In this document: piece after piece, positions 44,301 through 56,624 of the stretch | Layout of the letters: each line of letters starts with the position of its first letter | Numbering within the stretch: the first letter of the stretch is position 1 | DNA from: Persicaria tinctoria | Taxonomy: Eukaryota > Streptophyta > Magnoliopsida > Caryophyllales > Polygonaceae | DNA length: 64,000 nucleotides | Reading direction: 5' to 3' | NCBI GenBank assembly: GCA_037127255.1 | Contig: JBANSL010000010.1 | Span: 29,034,620 to 29,098,619, forward strand | Translations under genes and position numbers: made by a program | The notes under the pieces: generated by a model | The model's input: only the letters and a program-made list of their open reading frames with translations | What the model was told of the DNA's origin: nothing | Database searches by the model: none

Positions 44301-46780
44301 TGATCTCGTATGATGCTTAATCTGGTTGTTATGTTACACCTAGCCATGCCATATTTGACCTCACCTATTGATGCGTACACCATGCTTGTGCATTCGTTCA
44401 CATACACCATACTCGTCATCATCGTTAAATCCCACATGACCTCGAACCCTGCATGATCATTCTTGATTCCGCATAACTTGATTAAGTTGATAGGCATATC
44501 TGCTTCATGGAATAATAGACTACTATCTTGTCTCGCATGCATCAGTATAGGAATCGATCGTGTCGTTGGAAATGAATACGAATGTTGCTCCCCTGAGATA
44601 GGTACATGTTAGCGTGGATTAGTGTAATTGATATGCTCCATGATGAATTCGTGTTTGCTTACCGCAATTATAACTTAATGGACTTCCATAAGGGCATCGT
44701 TGATATTCTCAGGTCGGAATTTCGTCTCTAGTTGTCATCTTTTGGGTTGGTCTGTGTTTGTTCCGAAATAAACATTGGGTTGTCCGCTCTTGTCCCTCCC
44801 CTATCTTCGCTAACTTGAACTCCTACACGACGCGTTGAACGAGCGACTGCATGAAAGAGATAATGGGAAGACGGATAGCGATAGAGCAACACCGCGAAGG
44901 CGTGGGCCCATAACCCACGGGCCTCAAGGTCAACGATTTTGGCAGGACAAGCACATTTTGATGATGACGATTACTGAGTACGATATGACTTGCGAGCGGG
45001 AGTGTCCTCCGTTCTAACTCTTAATCCTTCTAAATTAGTTGATGGCGATGTTGCACTGACCTGACGATGAAATTTACGTGTTGATGTGCTGACTTGGTAA
45101 TGAATGTTTCCTGAGGGTCCATTGATTATGATTATATGATTCAATGCCTTGCAGTTCTTATATACCATGATGTCTTGATGTGTTGCTAATGTGAGTTGTT
45201 AAGCATGATCTAACTTCCTTTGTCTATAAAAGTATAAACTGCGAATGCTAAGGAACTTGGATTGGTATCTGATAAGGTTATGATGAAAGTTGCTAGCTTG
45301 AATTGACTATGTTCATATATGATGTTTTGCAATAATTTTGAGCATAATAGCAAATTGAGACTTGTTGACGTAATGATGATAATTTGGGAATTCTCTTGCT
45401 TACATGACTTGTAAATATGTACTGGCATGATGTTAGATAGCGACCATGAGGAACTTGGTATGGAACAATACTACATGTTGATATGCAATATTGAAATCTA
45501 ATGAAAGTGACAAATGCTATCATGATATATTGATGATTTGCTAACCTGTTATGCTGTTGTAGAAGCATGTTAGGATGTGTTGCGACATGATATATGAGAT
45601 AATGATGTGTTATTATATGAAAGCATGATGATGTATTATATAGTTAAACATGATTATTGATACGTCAAATGATGAACATGACTCAATGGTGCCTGGTTAC
45701 TAAATGACCGTCATTCGATATTGTGATGAGTTGAGGTGATGTCTTTAGGGCATGCTGACATGTTGGTGAATTATATACTACTTGAACTTCCTTTTCTGAA
45801 TCTTAATAGGCATGGCCTTGATGTGTTGATATGTTGACATGATAAATCTGCTATGACTGGTTCTACTTGTAGTGCGATGTTATGCGATTTTGAGAATTGA
45901 TGTGTACTGACATACTAACCCTGTGACACCTAGCCATTGATCTCTTGACATGTGTGCTTGCATGATAACTTATGAGAATTCGATCATGGACTTGTGATTC
46001 CTTCAGTATGATGTAGATATGCCTTATGGCTCATGGTATGATGTTGAGATTTTGTTATTGCTTTTGACATGTTCTGAATGGATGGTATGATTTATGTTAT
46101 GGGTAAAAATGTTATGTGGTTGAGATTATCATGATTGATGTTGAGATTTGCCACATGAGAGGTGGCTGATGATGTTATGAGTTGATGAGTTGGTTTACTT
46201 TTGTTCATGTTGAGTTGAGAATGATGATTGTTTTGATTCGGAAACTAGGAAGAGAATATGAGATTAGTCTTTAGAGGTGGATGATTCCACATCTCGTGAT
46301 ATGAAATTGCTTTACTAACGTCGGATTTGAAGATTTTGAATGGTTTTGAAAAAGACTAACTTGGATTTTTAAGGAATAAGCGCTATCGAGAATTTCAATG
46401 ATTTGAAGGTCAATCTTTCCATTTACAAAACTCTTTGAAACTTTTCGAGATTGGATTTACATTATGACGCCCCACGAAGTAGATACAAGCATTTATAGGG
46501 GCACTTATAGATTCCTTGCCAAGACCTATTAGACACTATGATGCTTTTTGAGTTATAATATAACTGAGAAGTCGGGGTAAGGATATGATAGGGGCCCATA
46601 TCACATTCTTGCTACGATCGCTTGGGGATATTATGATCACGACGAAGATGCTGTGAGGATCTTATAGGGGCACCTATGAGGTACTTATGGGATCAATGGT
46701 ATGATCCTTGGACTCACCGATTTCAAACTTTATCCTCTTACTTTAAGATAATTTTAGTCTCGAGGACGAGACTTGTTTTT
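41305..46780 (+). other. Non-coding interior of the LARD
   Basis: No frame longer than about 95 codons exists. From about 42350 to 46300 the sequence is a monotonous mixture of ATGATG, CATGCCT, TTGATG and GTTATG phrases without clear periodicity, suggesting old internal duplications. A short frame near 44835-45014 (ERLHERDNGKTDSDRATPRR) is richer in charged residues and could be a gag trace, but this is weak. The CTCGAGGACGAG at 46759-46770 is the phrase commonly left just before the polypurine tract in Tekay/Del-like elements. Confidence 0.7.
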
Positions 46781-46792
46781 AGAGGTGGATGA
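46781..46792 (+). promoter_or_regulatory. LARD polypurine tract
   Basis: AGAGGTGGATGA lies directly before the 3' LTR start, preceded by a short T run, as expected for the plus-strand primer. Confidence 0.8.
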
Positions 46793-49641
46793 TGTAACGT
46801 CCGAGATTCTTAAAATATTATTTATATAAATTATAGATTTTATTCTAATTAAAATTCGTTCAACATCCAAGACTCCGGAAAATTTTGAAAATTTTCGTAT
46901 TCGATAAACCGAATTATTTTATTCCTCGAGACCACTCCTAGCATAAATTTGTTATTCGAACTTGGAAATATTTTCGGGACTTGTTACCTATCTCGGATTT
47001 GAATATTTAATTTAATCGCGTCAAATTAAGATCAGAAAGCGGGTTTCGGGATTTATTTTCGAGTAGTTAAGATTTGACAAGTGCATTTATTACCCTTTCC
47101 CATCAAGCCACCCTCCCGGCTAGTTCTACAGTAACCCCCCCCCCTTATAGCTGTAAACCCGCCCCTCCCCTTGCCTATAAACCCATCTGTCCATCCCCCT
47201 TTCAATCATCCCATCACTGTAACCTTCCTGCACTCCCTCCTCCTTTCACTTCTGGTCACCCGTCCCTCCTACTCCCCTCTGCGATTCAGCTACTCCACCG
47301 CCATCTAACGTCGCGCCTTCAACACCATCGATCCAACGCCACTACATCCCTCGGTTCATCCTCTCGCCACCATCTCCACACAGCACACCTTGGATCCTCT
47401 TCATCGTCGTTGTCATCCTCGCCGCCTCCTCTTTCATCGAAGAGCAATCGCAGCAGCCCCGGAGCTCTTGGCGTCATCGACGAGCCTCCGAAGATCACCC
47501 GTCCGTTTGATCGTGAACCAACCTTCCGGTAAGCCATTCTCCCTCTTTTCCGATCCAAACCACTCTCGAGCCCTACCATCTCGCTCACCCATGTCCGACG
47601 CAGATCCGATGAGCCATCGCAAGCCACCGACGACGCCCATAACTCCGATCGGGAGCTCCGAAGTCGCGAAAAATCCATCTCGGTGAGCTCCGAATTTATC
47701 CTCGTTTCGATTCTTTTTTTCAGTCTTTTTCGATGCTTATGGGTCGGGAAGAGAGCGTGAGCTGAGTGCGGGTTGATCGGGCGTGCTCGAGAGCTCCGGC
47801 GAGCTCGAGAGATCCGGCGATGCGTGAGTGCGAGTCGAGCTTGAGTGCGAGGAGCGGGCGATGCGTGAGATGTGAGCGTGAGCCACACTAGGCGTGGGAG
47901 GTGCGAGAGTCCGGTCTGGGCGAGTCCGGGTGAGCAAGGTCGAGGCGGAGCTGAGAGGCGCAGGCCGGCGCCGTCGATCTCCATGGCCGCGCAGGCGGGA
48001 GCTCAACTCGGGAGGAAGATGGAGACCCGTGGGCCCGCCTCCTTGTTTACTTTATTTCATTTGTTAATATTGAACCGGTTGGGAATTATAGATAAAACGG
48101 GTTCGGTTCGGTTTGGGTTAAAAGCGTTGGCTCGGTTCAGATTTATTCGTTATTTATTTAATTAATTAACTTATTAATTAATTGTTCAACCGATAACCGA
48201 TAATTGATTATTTAGAAATTGATTTGTGTGTCGATATTTAAAAAGGGTCGGTTTTTAAGTATATAAATTGAATTATTTAGTAACGGTTGAAAGCTAATTA
48301 AGTCCCTAGAATGATGATTTTTACTAAAGTATGCCGGGATTATTTAATCGTATTTTTGGAAGTAGTTTTAAAGATTAAATATTTTATGAATTAGAAATGG
48401 CTAATTATAATTTTGAAGTAATTGTTTTGACTAACAACTTGACTAGCGGGTGGGATTTTATGGATTTAAGTATGATTGAGCCCGTTATGAAAATGACAAT
48501 GGAATAAGATGATATGAGATGTTGAGATAAAGGATGCTGATGATGCTATGATTAATGGATTGTTGAGCATGTTATGTAGTGGTAAATGGATCCCGTTGTG
48601 TGCAGTTTACTTATGCATATTTATTAATAATTGCTAGGTGATCTGTAACTTGCTTGCTTATACCTTGCTGCTTTTCGTCTTGCTGATCTGCTACTCCAGG
48701 TAAGTTCTTTGAACTTACTCATGATGGGCGCTCTATGCACTGGGTGTTATATAGTAGGCTAGTGTCCATGCACCATACGACTTAGAATCATGCTTAGGAG
48801 CTAAAATGAAAATCATATGATTGCTATATGTCCTTGCAAGAGAACGGCCGTTATCTGTGATAGTTCTAGAGTCCTTGCTAGGGTCATAGGGTAGCCCAGC
48901 CTCATTGGGTACCCTGAGTCAATCGAGTCTATATGAGCATGATATGATAGCCCAGCACCATCGGGCAAGCGATGAGATGATATGATATGATGATGCCGTG
49001 GTTTGTGCACCACCACGAGGAAATTGATATGCTATAGCACCGAACTGGCCAGTCTCCGCCCTATTGAAAGGGGGTGGAGGTACGAGAGGGACATGCCACT
49101 TGGCATTCTGTGTGGATCCATTTATCGCTTTCTGCATTATATTAAACTGTCAGTATATATATGTGATTTAATTTACGCATGACATTACGCATTTCATCTT
49201 AAGAATAAGATGCTTATTATATGCCTCTCAGAGTGTGTTTACATACGCGCATGAGTGACCTGATGATTGACCCAGATCCCCCTCATTTTTTTTAGATTCA
49301 GGTAACCGTTAGCCGCTATCGTTGCTTAGGTGGATGCTTGGCGGGTTCAGACTTTTGGCGTTAGATCGAGAGGTTGAGAGACCACCACACTTCCTCTCTT
49401 TTATACTCCTTTTCGGATTGTATTTAAACTCAACCTTATTTTTGCTTTCGCTCGATTTCACGATTAGACTAAGGCAGGTATTTGATCCCCAATGGATCCG
49501 CGATCTTTAAGGGTTCGAAATCCCTTCTTTTAGTACAAATATTTTGTTTTAAAACTCAACCCGTACCTGGATTGCAAGATCCGAACAAGGGGTTTTATCC
49601 CTTGAAACGTAACCCGGAAATCATAATTCTGGGCCGTTACA
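46793..49641 (+). repeat. 3' LTR of the LARD
   Basis: Same length and, as far as read, same sequence as the 5' LTR at an exact offset of 8353 bp. All nine open frames inside it translate identically to those in the 5' copy. Confidence 0.95.
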
Positions 49642-51316
49642 ACTTTCGTCGACGTCGAGTTAGCCTTGGTCGAGTACCTGCAGTTCAGAAGCTACAGCGA
49701 TCTAGGATCGAATGTCAGTAGTCGATGTTGACCAGTTTTGGTCGATATCGAGTAAAACAGAAACTTTTAAAACGAAAGAAAATAAAGAAAAAGACTTTGC
49801 GAAACTCGAAATAAACTATGTGAAAGAAAACTTCCAAGATCGGGGTTTGCAACGACAATAACCAAGCATGCATAAGGCAAGATAAACAACGATAATCATG
49901 CAATTTGCATCGAAGGATCAAGTTTTCGCCTTTTCCAACAATTAGACAACTCTTTCAAAAAAACCCTAATTATATCTATTGATTTTATGTTTACAATCCA
50001 AGTTGTTAGCATGGATCTCCATTGAATGGGTAATAAACACATAAAAGGTAGTAGATGCTCAAAACATGATAAAGGTCGGATCTTTACCTCAAGCACGCAT
50101 GGCTATCGTCGGGCTTGCCCCAACCCTAGAAGTGGGTGGACTACTCGCGCCTCATCGCAATCGCAGACATTGTTGAATGAAAAGAAACTTGCATTAAACT
50201 ATATTCAAAGTTTTTACAATCCCAGCACTCCAACTTTCGTTGAACGCCAAAACCCTAAAACCTTTGAACTCCTAAACTACTCTGTGGAACTACTTCTAAA
50301 TTGAATGAATAAAACTCAGCCCCATGGGCTTTATTTATAAGCTTCCGATCCTTGCTAATCAAGGTAAGAAAGTCTATCTATATCTATATCTATTTATCTA
50401 CTGACTTCAAGATTAAATAATGGAATAAAAGAAATAAATCAACTAGGACTATATCTAATTTGTGGATAAATCCTCCATGGAGTTGATAGATCTTGATAGG
50501 TCTTGATGGAACTTGATAGAATTTGATCTCGAAAATATCTCCATCGGCTTCGGGATAGAAACTTAACAAAATCCTCCGACGTCGACGTCGGACTGCTCGA
50601 CTTCGGAGTGCTACTCATTGATATCGAGTAGCACTTTTCTCGTCTTCTGCTCAGCAACTCGATTCCGGCCAACAGGAGCAAAGTTGACTTGGGTTTTTAC
50701 TCGATATCGAGTAATTTGCTCGCGATATCGACCAAGGCTTGGTCCGTCTTCAACTTCTTCGTCGATCTCGGCTCCAGGGTGTGATAATCGACCATGTTTT
50801 GCTCGATATCGAGTAGATTTCCCCGATATCGAGTTGTAATGTCCTAGCTCCAGCTTCACTTGTCGATTCCTAGTGCTCCAGCTCGATTTGGCTTACTCGA
50901 TGTCGACCAATTTGGTCGATGTCGAGTAAATGTTTCAGCTTTCTGCTCTGTTCTTGAAACGCACTTTCCTGAGTCCTCGTTCGTCGGATTGACGCATATG
51001 ACCATGCGTTGGAAAGCTCTTTTCGAGGGATACAACTCTCGTGAAGACACCAGAACTTGACTCAGAATGATGAATGGTGGAAAATGGCATTTTCTCCAGC
51101 TGCACCATCCTTAGCTTCTTCATGAGTTTCCTTTAAGCTCCAAAGTGCGTCCGATTTCTGCGAAATATAACAAAAACTTGTGTAGACCTCCATATATTGC
51201 AAATAAACATAAACTACACAGATTCTGAACTATTCTAGCCCAAATATATGAAATGCATGCAGAAATCAATATAAAAGTAAGTGTAAAACATGGCAATTTA
51301 GGCTCACAACATATAT

Positions 51317-52989
51317 CCATTTAGATTAACCATTTTAAAATTAATATTGTAAATCATAATAATCATATTTTTTATTTTAAATCACAATAATCATATAAAT
51401 TGGCATAAAAATCATCATTTTTAATTAAAAAATCAATATATTAAATTGAAAGAATGAACTTATAAAAGAGATTTTTTTCTCCCAATAAACTCATTGACTA
51501 AATGTTTTCTCAACAATTAAAAAAAATCCTTTTTGGAGTAATACTCATCTGTGTAATTTAACCATTTAAAAATTAATATTAGAAATCTTAATATATAATA
51601 TAAATTTAAATGAACATCATCTTTCTTTATTACAAAGACAATTTCTTAAATTTTCAGAATCAACAGAAGCAAGAAAAAGGTTAATTGTATAATGTGTGTG
51701 GTGTTAAATATAAATGTTAATATGAAGCACGACTAAACATTTAATAATAATTTAGCGATTATAGTTCATCGTAAATAATCTTAAGGTATTTATATAAAAA
51801 CCTATTCCCTGACGATAAATTGTTAATAATTATAAGTTAATATTATTTTATATATAATTTATATGAAAAAATTCAGACATGTCCATAACACGGAATAAAA
51901 CACTAGTGTCGAATGAAAACAACATTTGCATTCAAGAATCTTTTTTCTTCCAGACTCTAGCATACGATTCATCATCCAATTCATACCAAGAGATGAAATT
52001 TTACGAACATTCTATATTTTAAATCAAAGTAAACTAGTGCAAAAGTAGAATAAAACCATACTACACTCAAACACATTCACCACCTCCATTTTCAAATCTA
52101 CATCAAAATACACCTGGAAGAATAAAAAAAAAATAACATTGTATCTGAGAAATAAAGGAGAGTGAAATTACAAAAATTCGGAACAAATTCGGAATTAATT
52201 CGAGCATACTCTGACCCTAAATATTCAAGAAAAATTAAACCCTAAATGTTCAAAAAAAAATCTGACCACTTTCCCCAAACTAAACCCTAACCCTAAACAG
52301 GTATCAAGCACTAACTCATTGAACAACTCCATTCTCAAATCTACATCAAAATCAAACAAATTGAACAAATCTAGATATCAGAAATAAGGGAGAGAGATAT
52401 TACACAAAATCGATTGTAGGTGAGTTTCCGATAACCTTGGATCTATTGGGTTGGGCACCGATGACATTTTCTCTACAGTTCTTGCGCCGGTCATCTTCTT
52501 TCAGGGAAAAGATGGGGGAGAAGGTTGGTGACCTGGTTAGGGAATGAAGGTTAGGGGTTTGATTACTGATGAGAGCTACCAATGAAAAAGAACCATCATA
52601 GAATGGATTGGGACAAATGGAGAGATAGATGAAGTGAAAAAATGCAGATTCGCATAACCTTTTCAGATTGGATGGGTTTCAAGAGATGAAAAGCTTACCA
52701 TGGCTGGTGACGATGGACAAAGGGAGTAGAGGCCCCGATTCGAACCCCGGATATGACATCTCTTTGTGATGACGACAAAGATAGAGATAGTGATAGAGAC
52801 GTTAGCATCACCGTTAGTCATTTACAGTAGCTCGGTGGCAAGGGGTTGTCAGAGCAAGGTGAGTCCTCCGAAGGATTTGGGGGTTAGGTTAGGGTTGGGT
52901 TACTGATGAGAGCTTGAATCGATGTATGTTCCAACTTTCAGTTTTATTACCCTTTTAATTGTATTTCCTTTTTTACGTCGTATTTTGCT
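51317..52989. other. AT-rich intergenic stretch with a diverged duplication
   Basis: No gene is supported. A segment around CAAATCTACATCAAAAT occurs twice with similar flanks (52080-52190 and 52320-52420). A TTCGAACCCCGG box at 52739-52751 recalls a tRNA T-arm, but no cloverleaf accompanies it. Confidence 0.4.
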
Positions 52990-53325
52990 TTATCAAAAAA
53001 TAGCATGTTATGTTTAGATATGGAGGTAACGAAGCCATGGAAAATTTTACTCATTTTTTGCCACAGCAGGCCCTTGCCTTCGCTACGCCATACCTAAAAT
53101 CTACCCAATAGATATGGTAGACCCTTGTCGTTGCTACCATGCGTGGCAAATTCCCTTTTTTTTTGTAGTGGTAGCTACGACTTCTACATCCCAAAGCTGC
53201 TGACTTCGTTTTTTTCATGATGCAATGCTTTCCGTGGCTAGTATCGTGGCAAAAGGGTACCAACTGTCACACCACACGCCTGCCGAAGCTAGCAAGTGTG
53301 GGAAATTTCATTTTTTTTTGTAGTG
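52990..53325. mobile_element. CACTA-like transposon terminus
   Basis: On the minus strand CACTACAAAAAAAAATG starts at 53325 and a second CACTACAAAAAAAAAGG starts at 53170 in the same orientation. Subterminal motifs of the kind GCTASSR...TGGCA repeat between and beyond them (for example GTTGCTACCATGCGTGGCAA and CTTCGCTACGCC), as in CACTA subterminal regions. The partner end was not found in the window. Confidence 0.6.
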
Positions 53326-53404
53326 TCAAGCCCATATCCCATCACCCGCAGCCTTTGACCTATCAACTACCTCCCAAAAAACAGCCAACTTAGACTCGAA
53401 TTAG

Positions 53405-54740
53405 AATGTTGTCATGCTCAATGAGAACAAGGCTCTTATTGAGTCTTGGTTCCTTAGACTCCTAAGGCAAACATTGTGCGATGTATATGTCTCTTTTGGC
53501 ACAAGTTTCACTTTGATGGATGTCTTGAGCGCAATAGGGCGTGATTGGTGGCCAATGGAAACTCTCAATCGGCAAGGGTTATTATGATGACAATTTTATT
53601 CCAGTGATCAAACCGTCTACCATGCACATTGTTTTGAACCTTGGTGTTTCCAGGAATTGGCCTATTCATCGATTGGATGTGAAGAACGCGTTCCTACATG
53701 ATCATTTGAATGAAATCGTATACATGTTCCAACCATATGGGTGTGTTGATAGGAACAAATGAGGCCATGTTTGTAACTTGAAGAAGTCTATCTCTATATG
53801 GCTTTAAACAAGCACCTCATGCTTGGTACCTTCGCTTTGCTAATTGTCTATTGCATCTTGGCTTCGTCAATAGCAAGAGGGACTCCTCTCTATTTGTGTT
53901 TTAATGAGGTAATCAGATTGCTTATCTCTTGTTATATGTATATGATATCATACTTATTACATCTATAGAGACTCTTCGCGCTTCCATTATTAACCAACTC
54001 AGGAAGGAGTTTGTTGTGACTCATCTGGAGCCTCTTAGCTTCTTTTTAGAAGTCTTGCATCTCGATCTGCATCTGGGTTGTTTCTCTCATGCACAAGAGA
54101 AATATGCAAAAGAGATTGTTACTAAGGCTATATGGCTAACTGCAAGCCTACTATGACGCCTATTGTGACCACTACCAAACTGGTCAAAGTTGTGGGTCAG
54201 CATGTGTCTGATTCAACTTTGTACCAAAGCCTAGCTGGTGTTTTACAGTACCGAAGTTATGGGTCAACATGTGTCTGATTCAACTTTGTACCAAGTTGTG
54301 GGTCTATCTATTTATGCATGACCCTAAGGAGTCTCACATTGCCGCTCTTAAGCGCATTATCAGCTACAGTGAGGTTCCTACTGCTCTTGACATCACGATT
54401 ACCCCATCAGCTTCATCTCTCTCCAAGGTTGCATGCACGGATGCTGATGGGGCTAGTTGTCCGGATACCGGACTGTCTACATCAGGATATTACGTGTTCT
54501 TCAACGACTCTATTGTCTCTTGGTCATCAAAGAGACAACATGTTGTCTTCCGCTTTAAGTGCTGAAGTTGAATATTGTGGTGTTGTAAATGTTGTCGTCG
54601 GGTGGTCCTGGCTTCGCATTATTGAGTACAATCAAGGTACTACTTATCTTGCTCACAACCCGGTTCAACATCAGAGAACCAAGCATGTTGAGATTGACAT
54701 TGATCACTTTGTTCGTGAGAAGGTTGTCATGGGTCATGCG
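53405..54740 (+). pseudogene. Ty1/Copia reverse transcriptase and RNase H, 5' piece
   Basis: Shifting frames read in order: NALIE then RARLVANG (53460-53560), the reverse transcriptase core RLDVKNAFLHDHLNEIVYM (53676-53730), LLYVYDIILI (53925-53955), and the RNase H region SSLSKVACTDADGASCPD, GYYVFFNDSIVSWSSKRQH, SAEVEYCGV and TKHVEIDIDHFVREK. The catalytic YVDD box has Tyr in place of the first Asp. Frameshifts and stops occur near 53763, 54155, 54240 and 54555. A duplicated phrase TGTGTCTGATTCAACTTTGT (54206 and 54270) marks a small internal duplication. No LTR, gag or integrase remains. The gene continues after a transposon insertion at 55862. Confidence 0.8.
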
Positions 54741-54764
54741 TAGTGGCAGATCTAGAATTTTAGG

Positions 54765-54765
<1 letters not shown>

Positions 54766-54799
<34 letters not shown>
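54766..54799 (+). repeat. Run of 34 G
   Basis: An uninterrupted G homopolymer next to the left end of the hAT-like element. The opposite end has short matching G/C runs (GGGGGGCTCGGGG, minus strand). The assembly length here may be unreliable. Confidence 0.9.
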
Positions 54800-55355
54800 C
54801 TGAAAAGCACTTGTGCTAGTTTCGAATCTAGATCAATGATAATATCAAAAATCAAATTATGTAGAGCCATTTTTGTTCCTTATGCCTAAATAAACATATA
54901 CTGAATTAGGTTGTTGGTTTGTTAATGGTTACAAATTAAGTGACAAGACACTCACCTTAGCTTGTTGGACTTTTGGATGATTTCAATTTAATTACCGCTA
55001 AGGTTATTTTTAGGTTAAGTCAAATTACTTTATATTTAGAATATATTTTTACAATTGAGTTGCATCAAGAACCATCCCTATTCAATTAATCACAACCAAA
55101 ATTCTAAAATTTTGAATTTAAGGTGAAGAAGTTGAGGGTCAATTAACGGATATCTATTGTTTTTGAAGCCTCGATCTTGAAATTAATTTGTTAGTGTTCG
55201 GAGGGATTGAGCTTTTCAGAAATTATTCACAATTTAAACTCAGAGTTTGGGATTCTGTAAATTAGTTGTTCTGATTTGTTTGAAGAATTTTCAATATGTA
55301 TTTCAATTTTTCACTTGTTTGCGAAACACATAAATAATCACTCAAATTGCAAATA

Positions 55356-55605
55356 CAATCCACAAATCTAGTTTAATTCACAAAATTGATTCTCAAACCT
55401 AGCTAATTTCACAAAACTTATTTCCAAAATCAAGCAATTTAAAAAAAGGAATTAAAATAAGTTGATGTTAAAAATAAATTCAATCCACAAATCCTGTTTA
55501 ATTCACAAAATTGATTCTCATACCTAGCTAATTTCAAAAAATTGATTTCCAAAATCAAGCAATTTAAAAAAAAAGGAAGTAAAATAAGTTGATCTAAAAA
55601 AAAGA
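55356..55605. repeat. 125-bp tandem duplication
   Basis: Copies start at 55356 and 55481 (CAATCCACAAATC), and both run through AATTCACAAAATTGATTCTC and AAATCAAGCAATTTAAAAAA to AATAAGTTGAT. Confidence 0.9.
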
Positions 55606-55861
55606 TTGCGCATGTACGCGTTGTTGATGTTTAAAAAAAATGAGAGGGGTTGAATAAGGGGATTCAAACCTGGGATTATGTAATCCATTTGAAATTCCCC
55701 ATCTTTCCGTACTTTTACCGCTTGACCATGTTGTCTTTGTGATTTTAGCCCACTTCTCTTTTATATATTACAAACATAACAGGTATATAAAAATATACCT
55801 ACACCCTTTTTCAGGATAGGGAGGCTTCAACCACCCCGAGCCCCCCGTAGATCCGTCATTG

Positions 55862-55990
55862 ACCGTGCACATCTTACATATGCTCCGTTCCCGTTTTAGT
55901 ATGCCGATATCTTCACAAGGATTTGCCTCTCCAAGTACTTCTTAATTTTATATCCAATCTCACTATCTGCTTCTCTCCTGATTCGACCGA
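55862..55990 (+). pseudogene. Copia RNase H, 3' piece
   Basis: Reading VHILHMLRSRF then YADIFTRI continues the Copia polyprotein end (normally a xHVPSxxQxADIFTKxL pattern) from 54740. It is separated from it by the hAT-like element and has one stop. Confidence 0.6.
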
Positions 55991-56624
55991 GGGATATATA
56001 TTAGATATAATATATGTATAAGTCCAATGTCTCAATTATAATTAGGCTATCTTATACTCCTATATTTAGTTCAGTAATAACGAAGGCTACCCAAACGGAG
56101 ATTCACCCATTGTGTGTGTTTGACCATCTTAAATAATCAATCGAGAGGAGCTCGTTCAAAATCAATGTTGACTTACTCGATCTGTATTGATGAAAAGGTT
56201 TATAAAAACTAAAAAAGTTCTTGAATTATGAATTTTCTCTTTTTATAGTATATAATTTCAACTATCGATTACTACACAAATGCCCGTTAATTGTTCATAA
56301 AAAAAATTCCCCGTTAATTCATTAAAAAGTGCGGAAGAGAGTATGTAGAAAGAGAAATATATCTTTCCCACTGAAGTGATTAATTAGGAGCTAGAATTGC
56401 GGAACGTACCAAAAGATAGAGATATAGATCTGATATTAAAATTTGTAAAAAAGACAAGGAACGGGGGAAAGGAAGACATAGATCTATGTGCAATGCATAT
56501 ATTTTTCCATACATGAAAGGAAAAAACAAAATGGCAAAGGGGTTAGAGCGACCCTTTTTGATGCAGTCCAATCTTCTTCTACGGATTTGAAACTGAAGTG
56601 GGTGGGCCACAGGAAGGGTAAGCA
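55991..56624. other. Intergenic, 3' side of the DVL gene
   Basis: AT-rich sequence with no further gene. The part from about 56390 to 56624 is probably the 3' untranslated region and terminator side of the minus-strand DVL gene. Confidence 0.5.

Larger units (their letters stand above)
38440..49641 (+). mobile_element. Complete LARD-like Gypsy element, 11,202 bp
   Basis: Two LTRs of 2849 bp (38440-41288 and 46793-49641) start TGTAACGTCC and end GGCCGTTACA. I saw no difference between them anywhere I compared. The 5-bp duplication ACTTT flanks the element (38435-38439 and 49642-49646). A primer-binding site and a polypurine tract are in the right places. The 5.5-kb interior has no gag, protease, reverse transcriptase or integrase frame. 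Long LTRs plus a non-coding interior fit a large retrotransposon derivative mobilised by a related autonomous Gypsy (chromovirus-like) element. Orientation follows from the primer site. Confidence 0.93.
38141..51311 (-). mobile_element. TCGA-family solo LTR interrupted by the LARD
   Basis: The solo LTR is in two pieces, 38141-38439 and 49647-51311 (about 1.96 kb without the insertion). On the minus strand it starts TGTTGTGAGCC at 51311 and ends CTCTATCAACA at 38141. A perfect 5-bp duplication TATAT flanks the whole (38136-38140 and 51312-51316). It matches the solo LTR at 13895-16062 in landmarks, TATA box (50331-50340) and 3' end. Its TCGA words are mostly of the GATATC and GATGTC forms rather than GATCTC. 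Confidence 0.9.
54741..55861. mobile_element. hAT-like non-autonomous element inside the Copia relic, 1121 bp
   Basis: The ends are short inverted repeats: left TAGTGGCAGATCTA, right complement CAATGACGGATCTA. The 8-bp flanks GTCATGCG (54733-54740) and ACCGTGCA (55862-55869) agree at four positions and differ only by transitions, compatible with an old duplication. Removing the element restores the order of the Copia RNase H end. The interior has no transposase. It contains a 34-G run, a 125-bp tandem duplication, and near 55650-55730 a tRNA-like box pair on the minus strand. Confidence 0.6.

Noticed and set aside
44835..45017. Possible gag trace in the LARD interior
   Set aside because: Short, begins at a TTG rather than an ATG, and no conserved gag motif is visible.
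52230..52300. Telomere-like CCCTAAA repeats
   Set aside because: Only isolated units (also near 2100), not an array.
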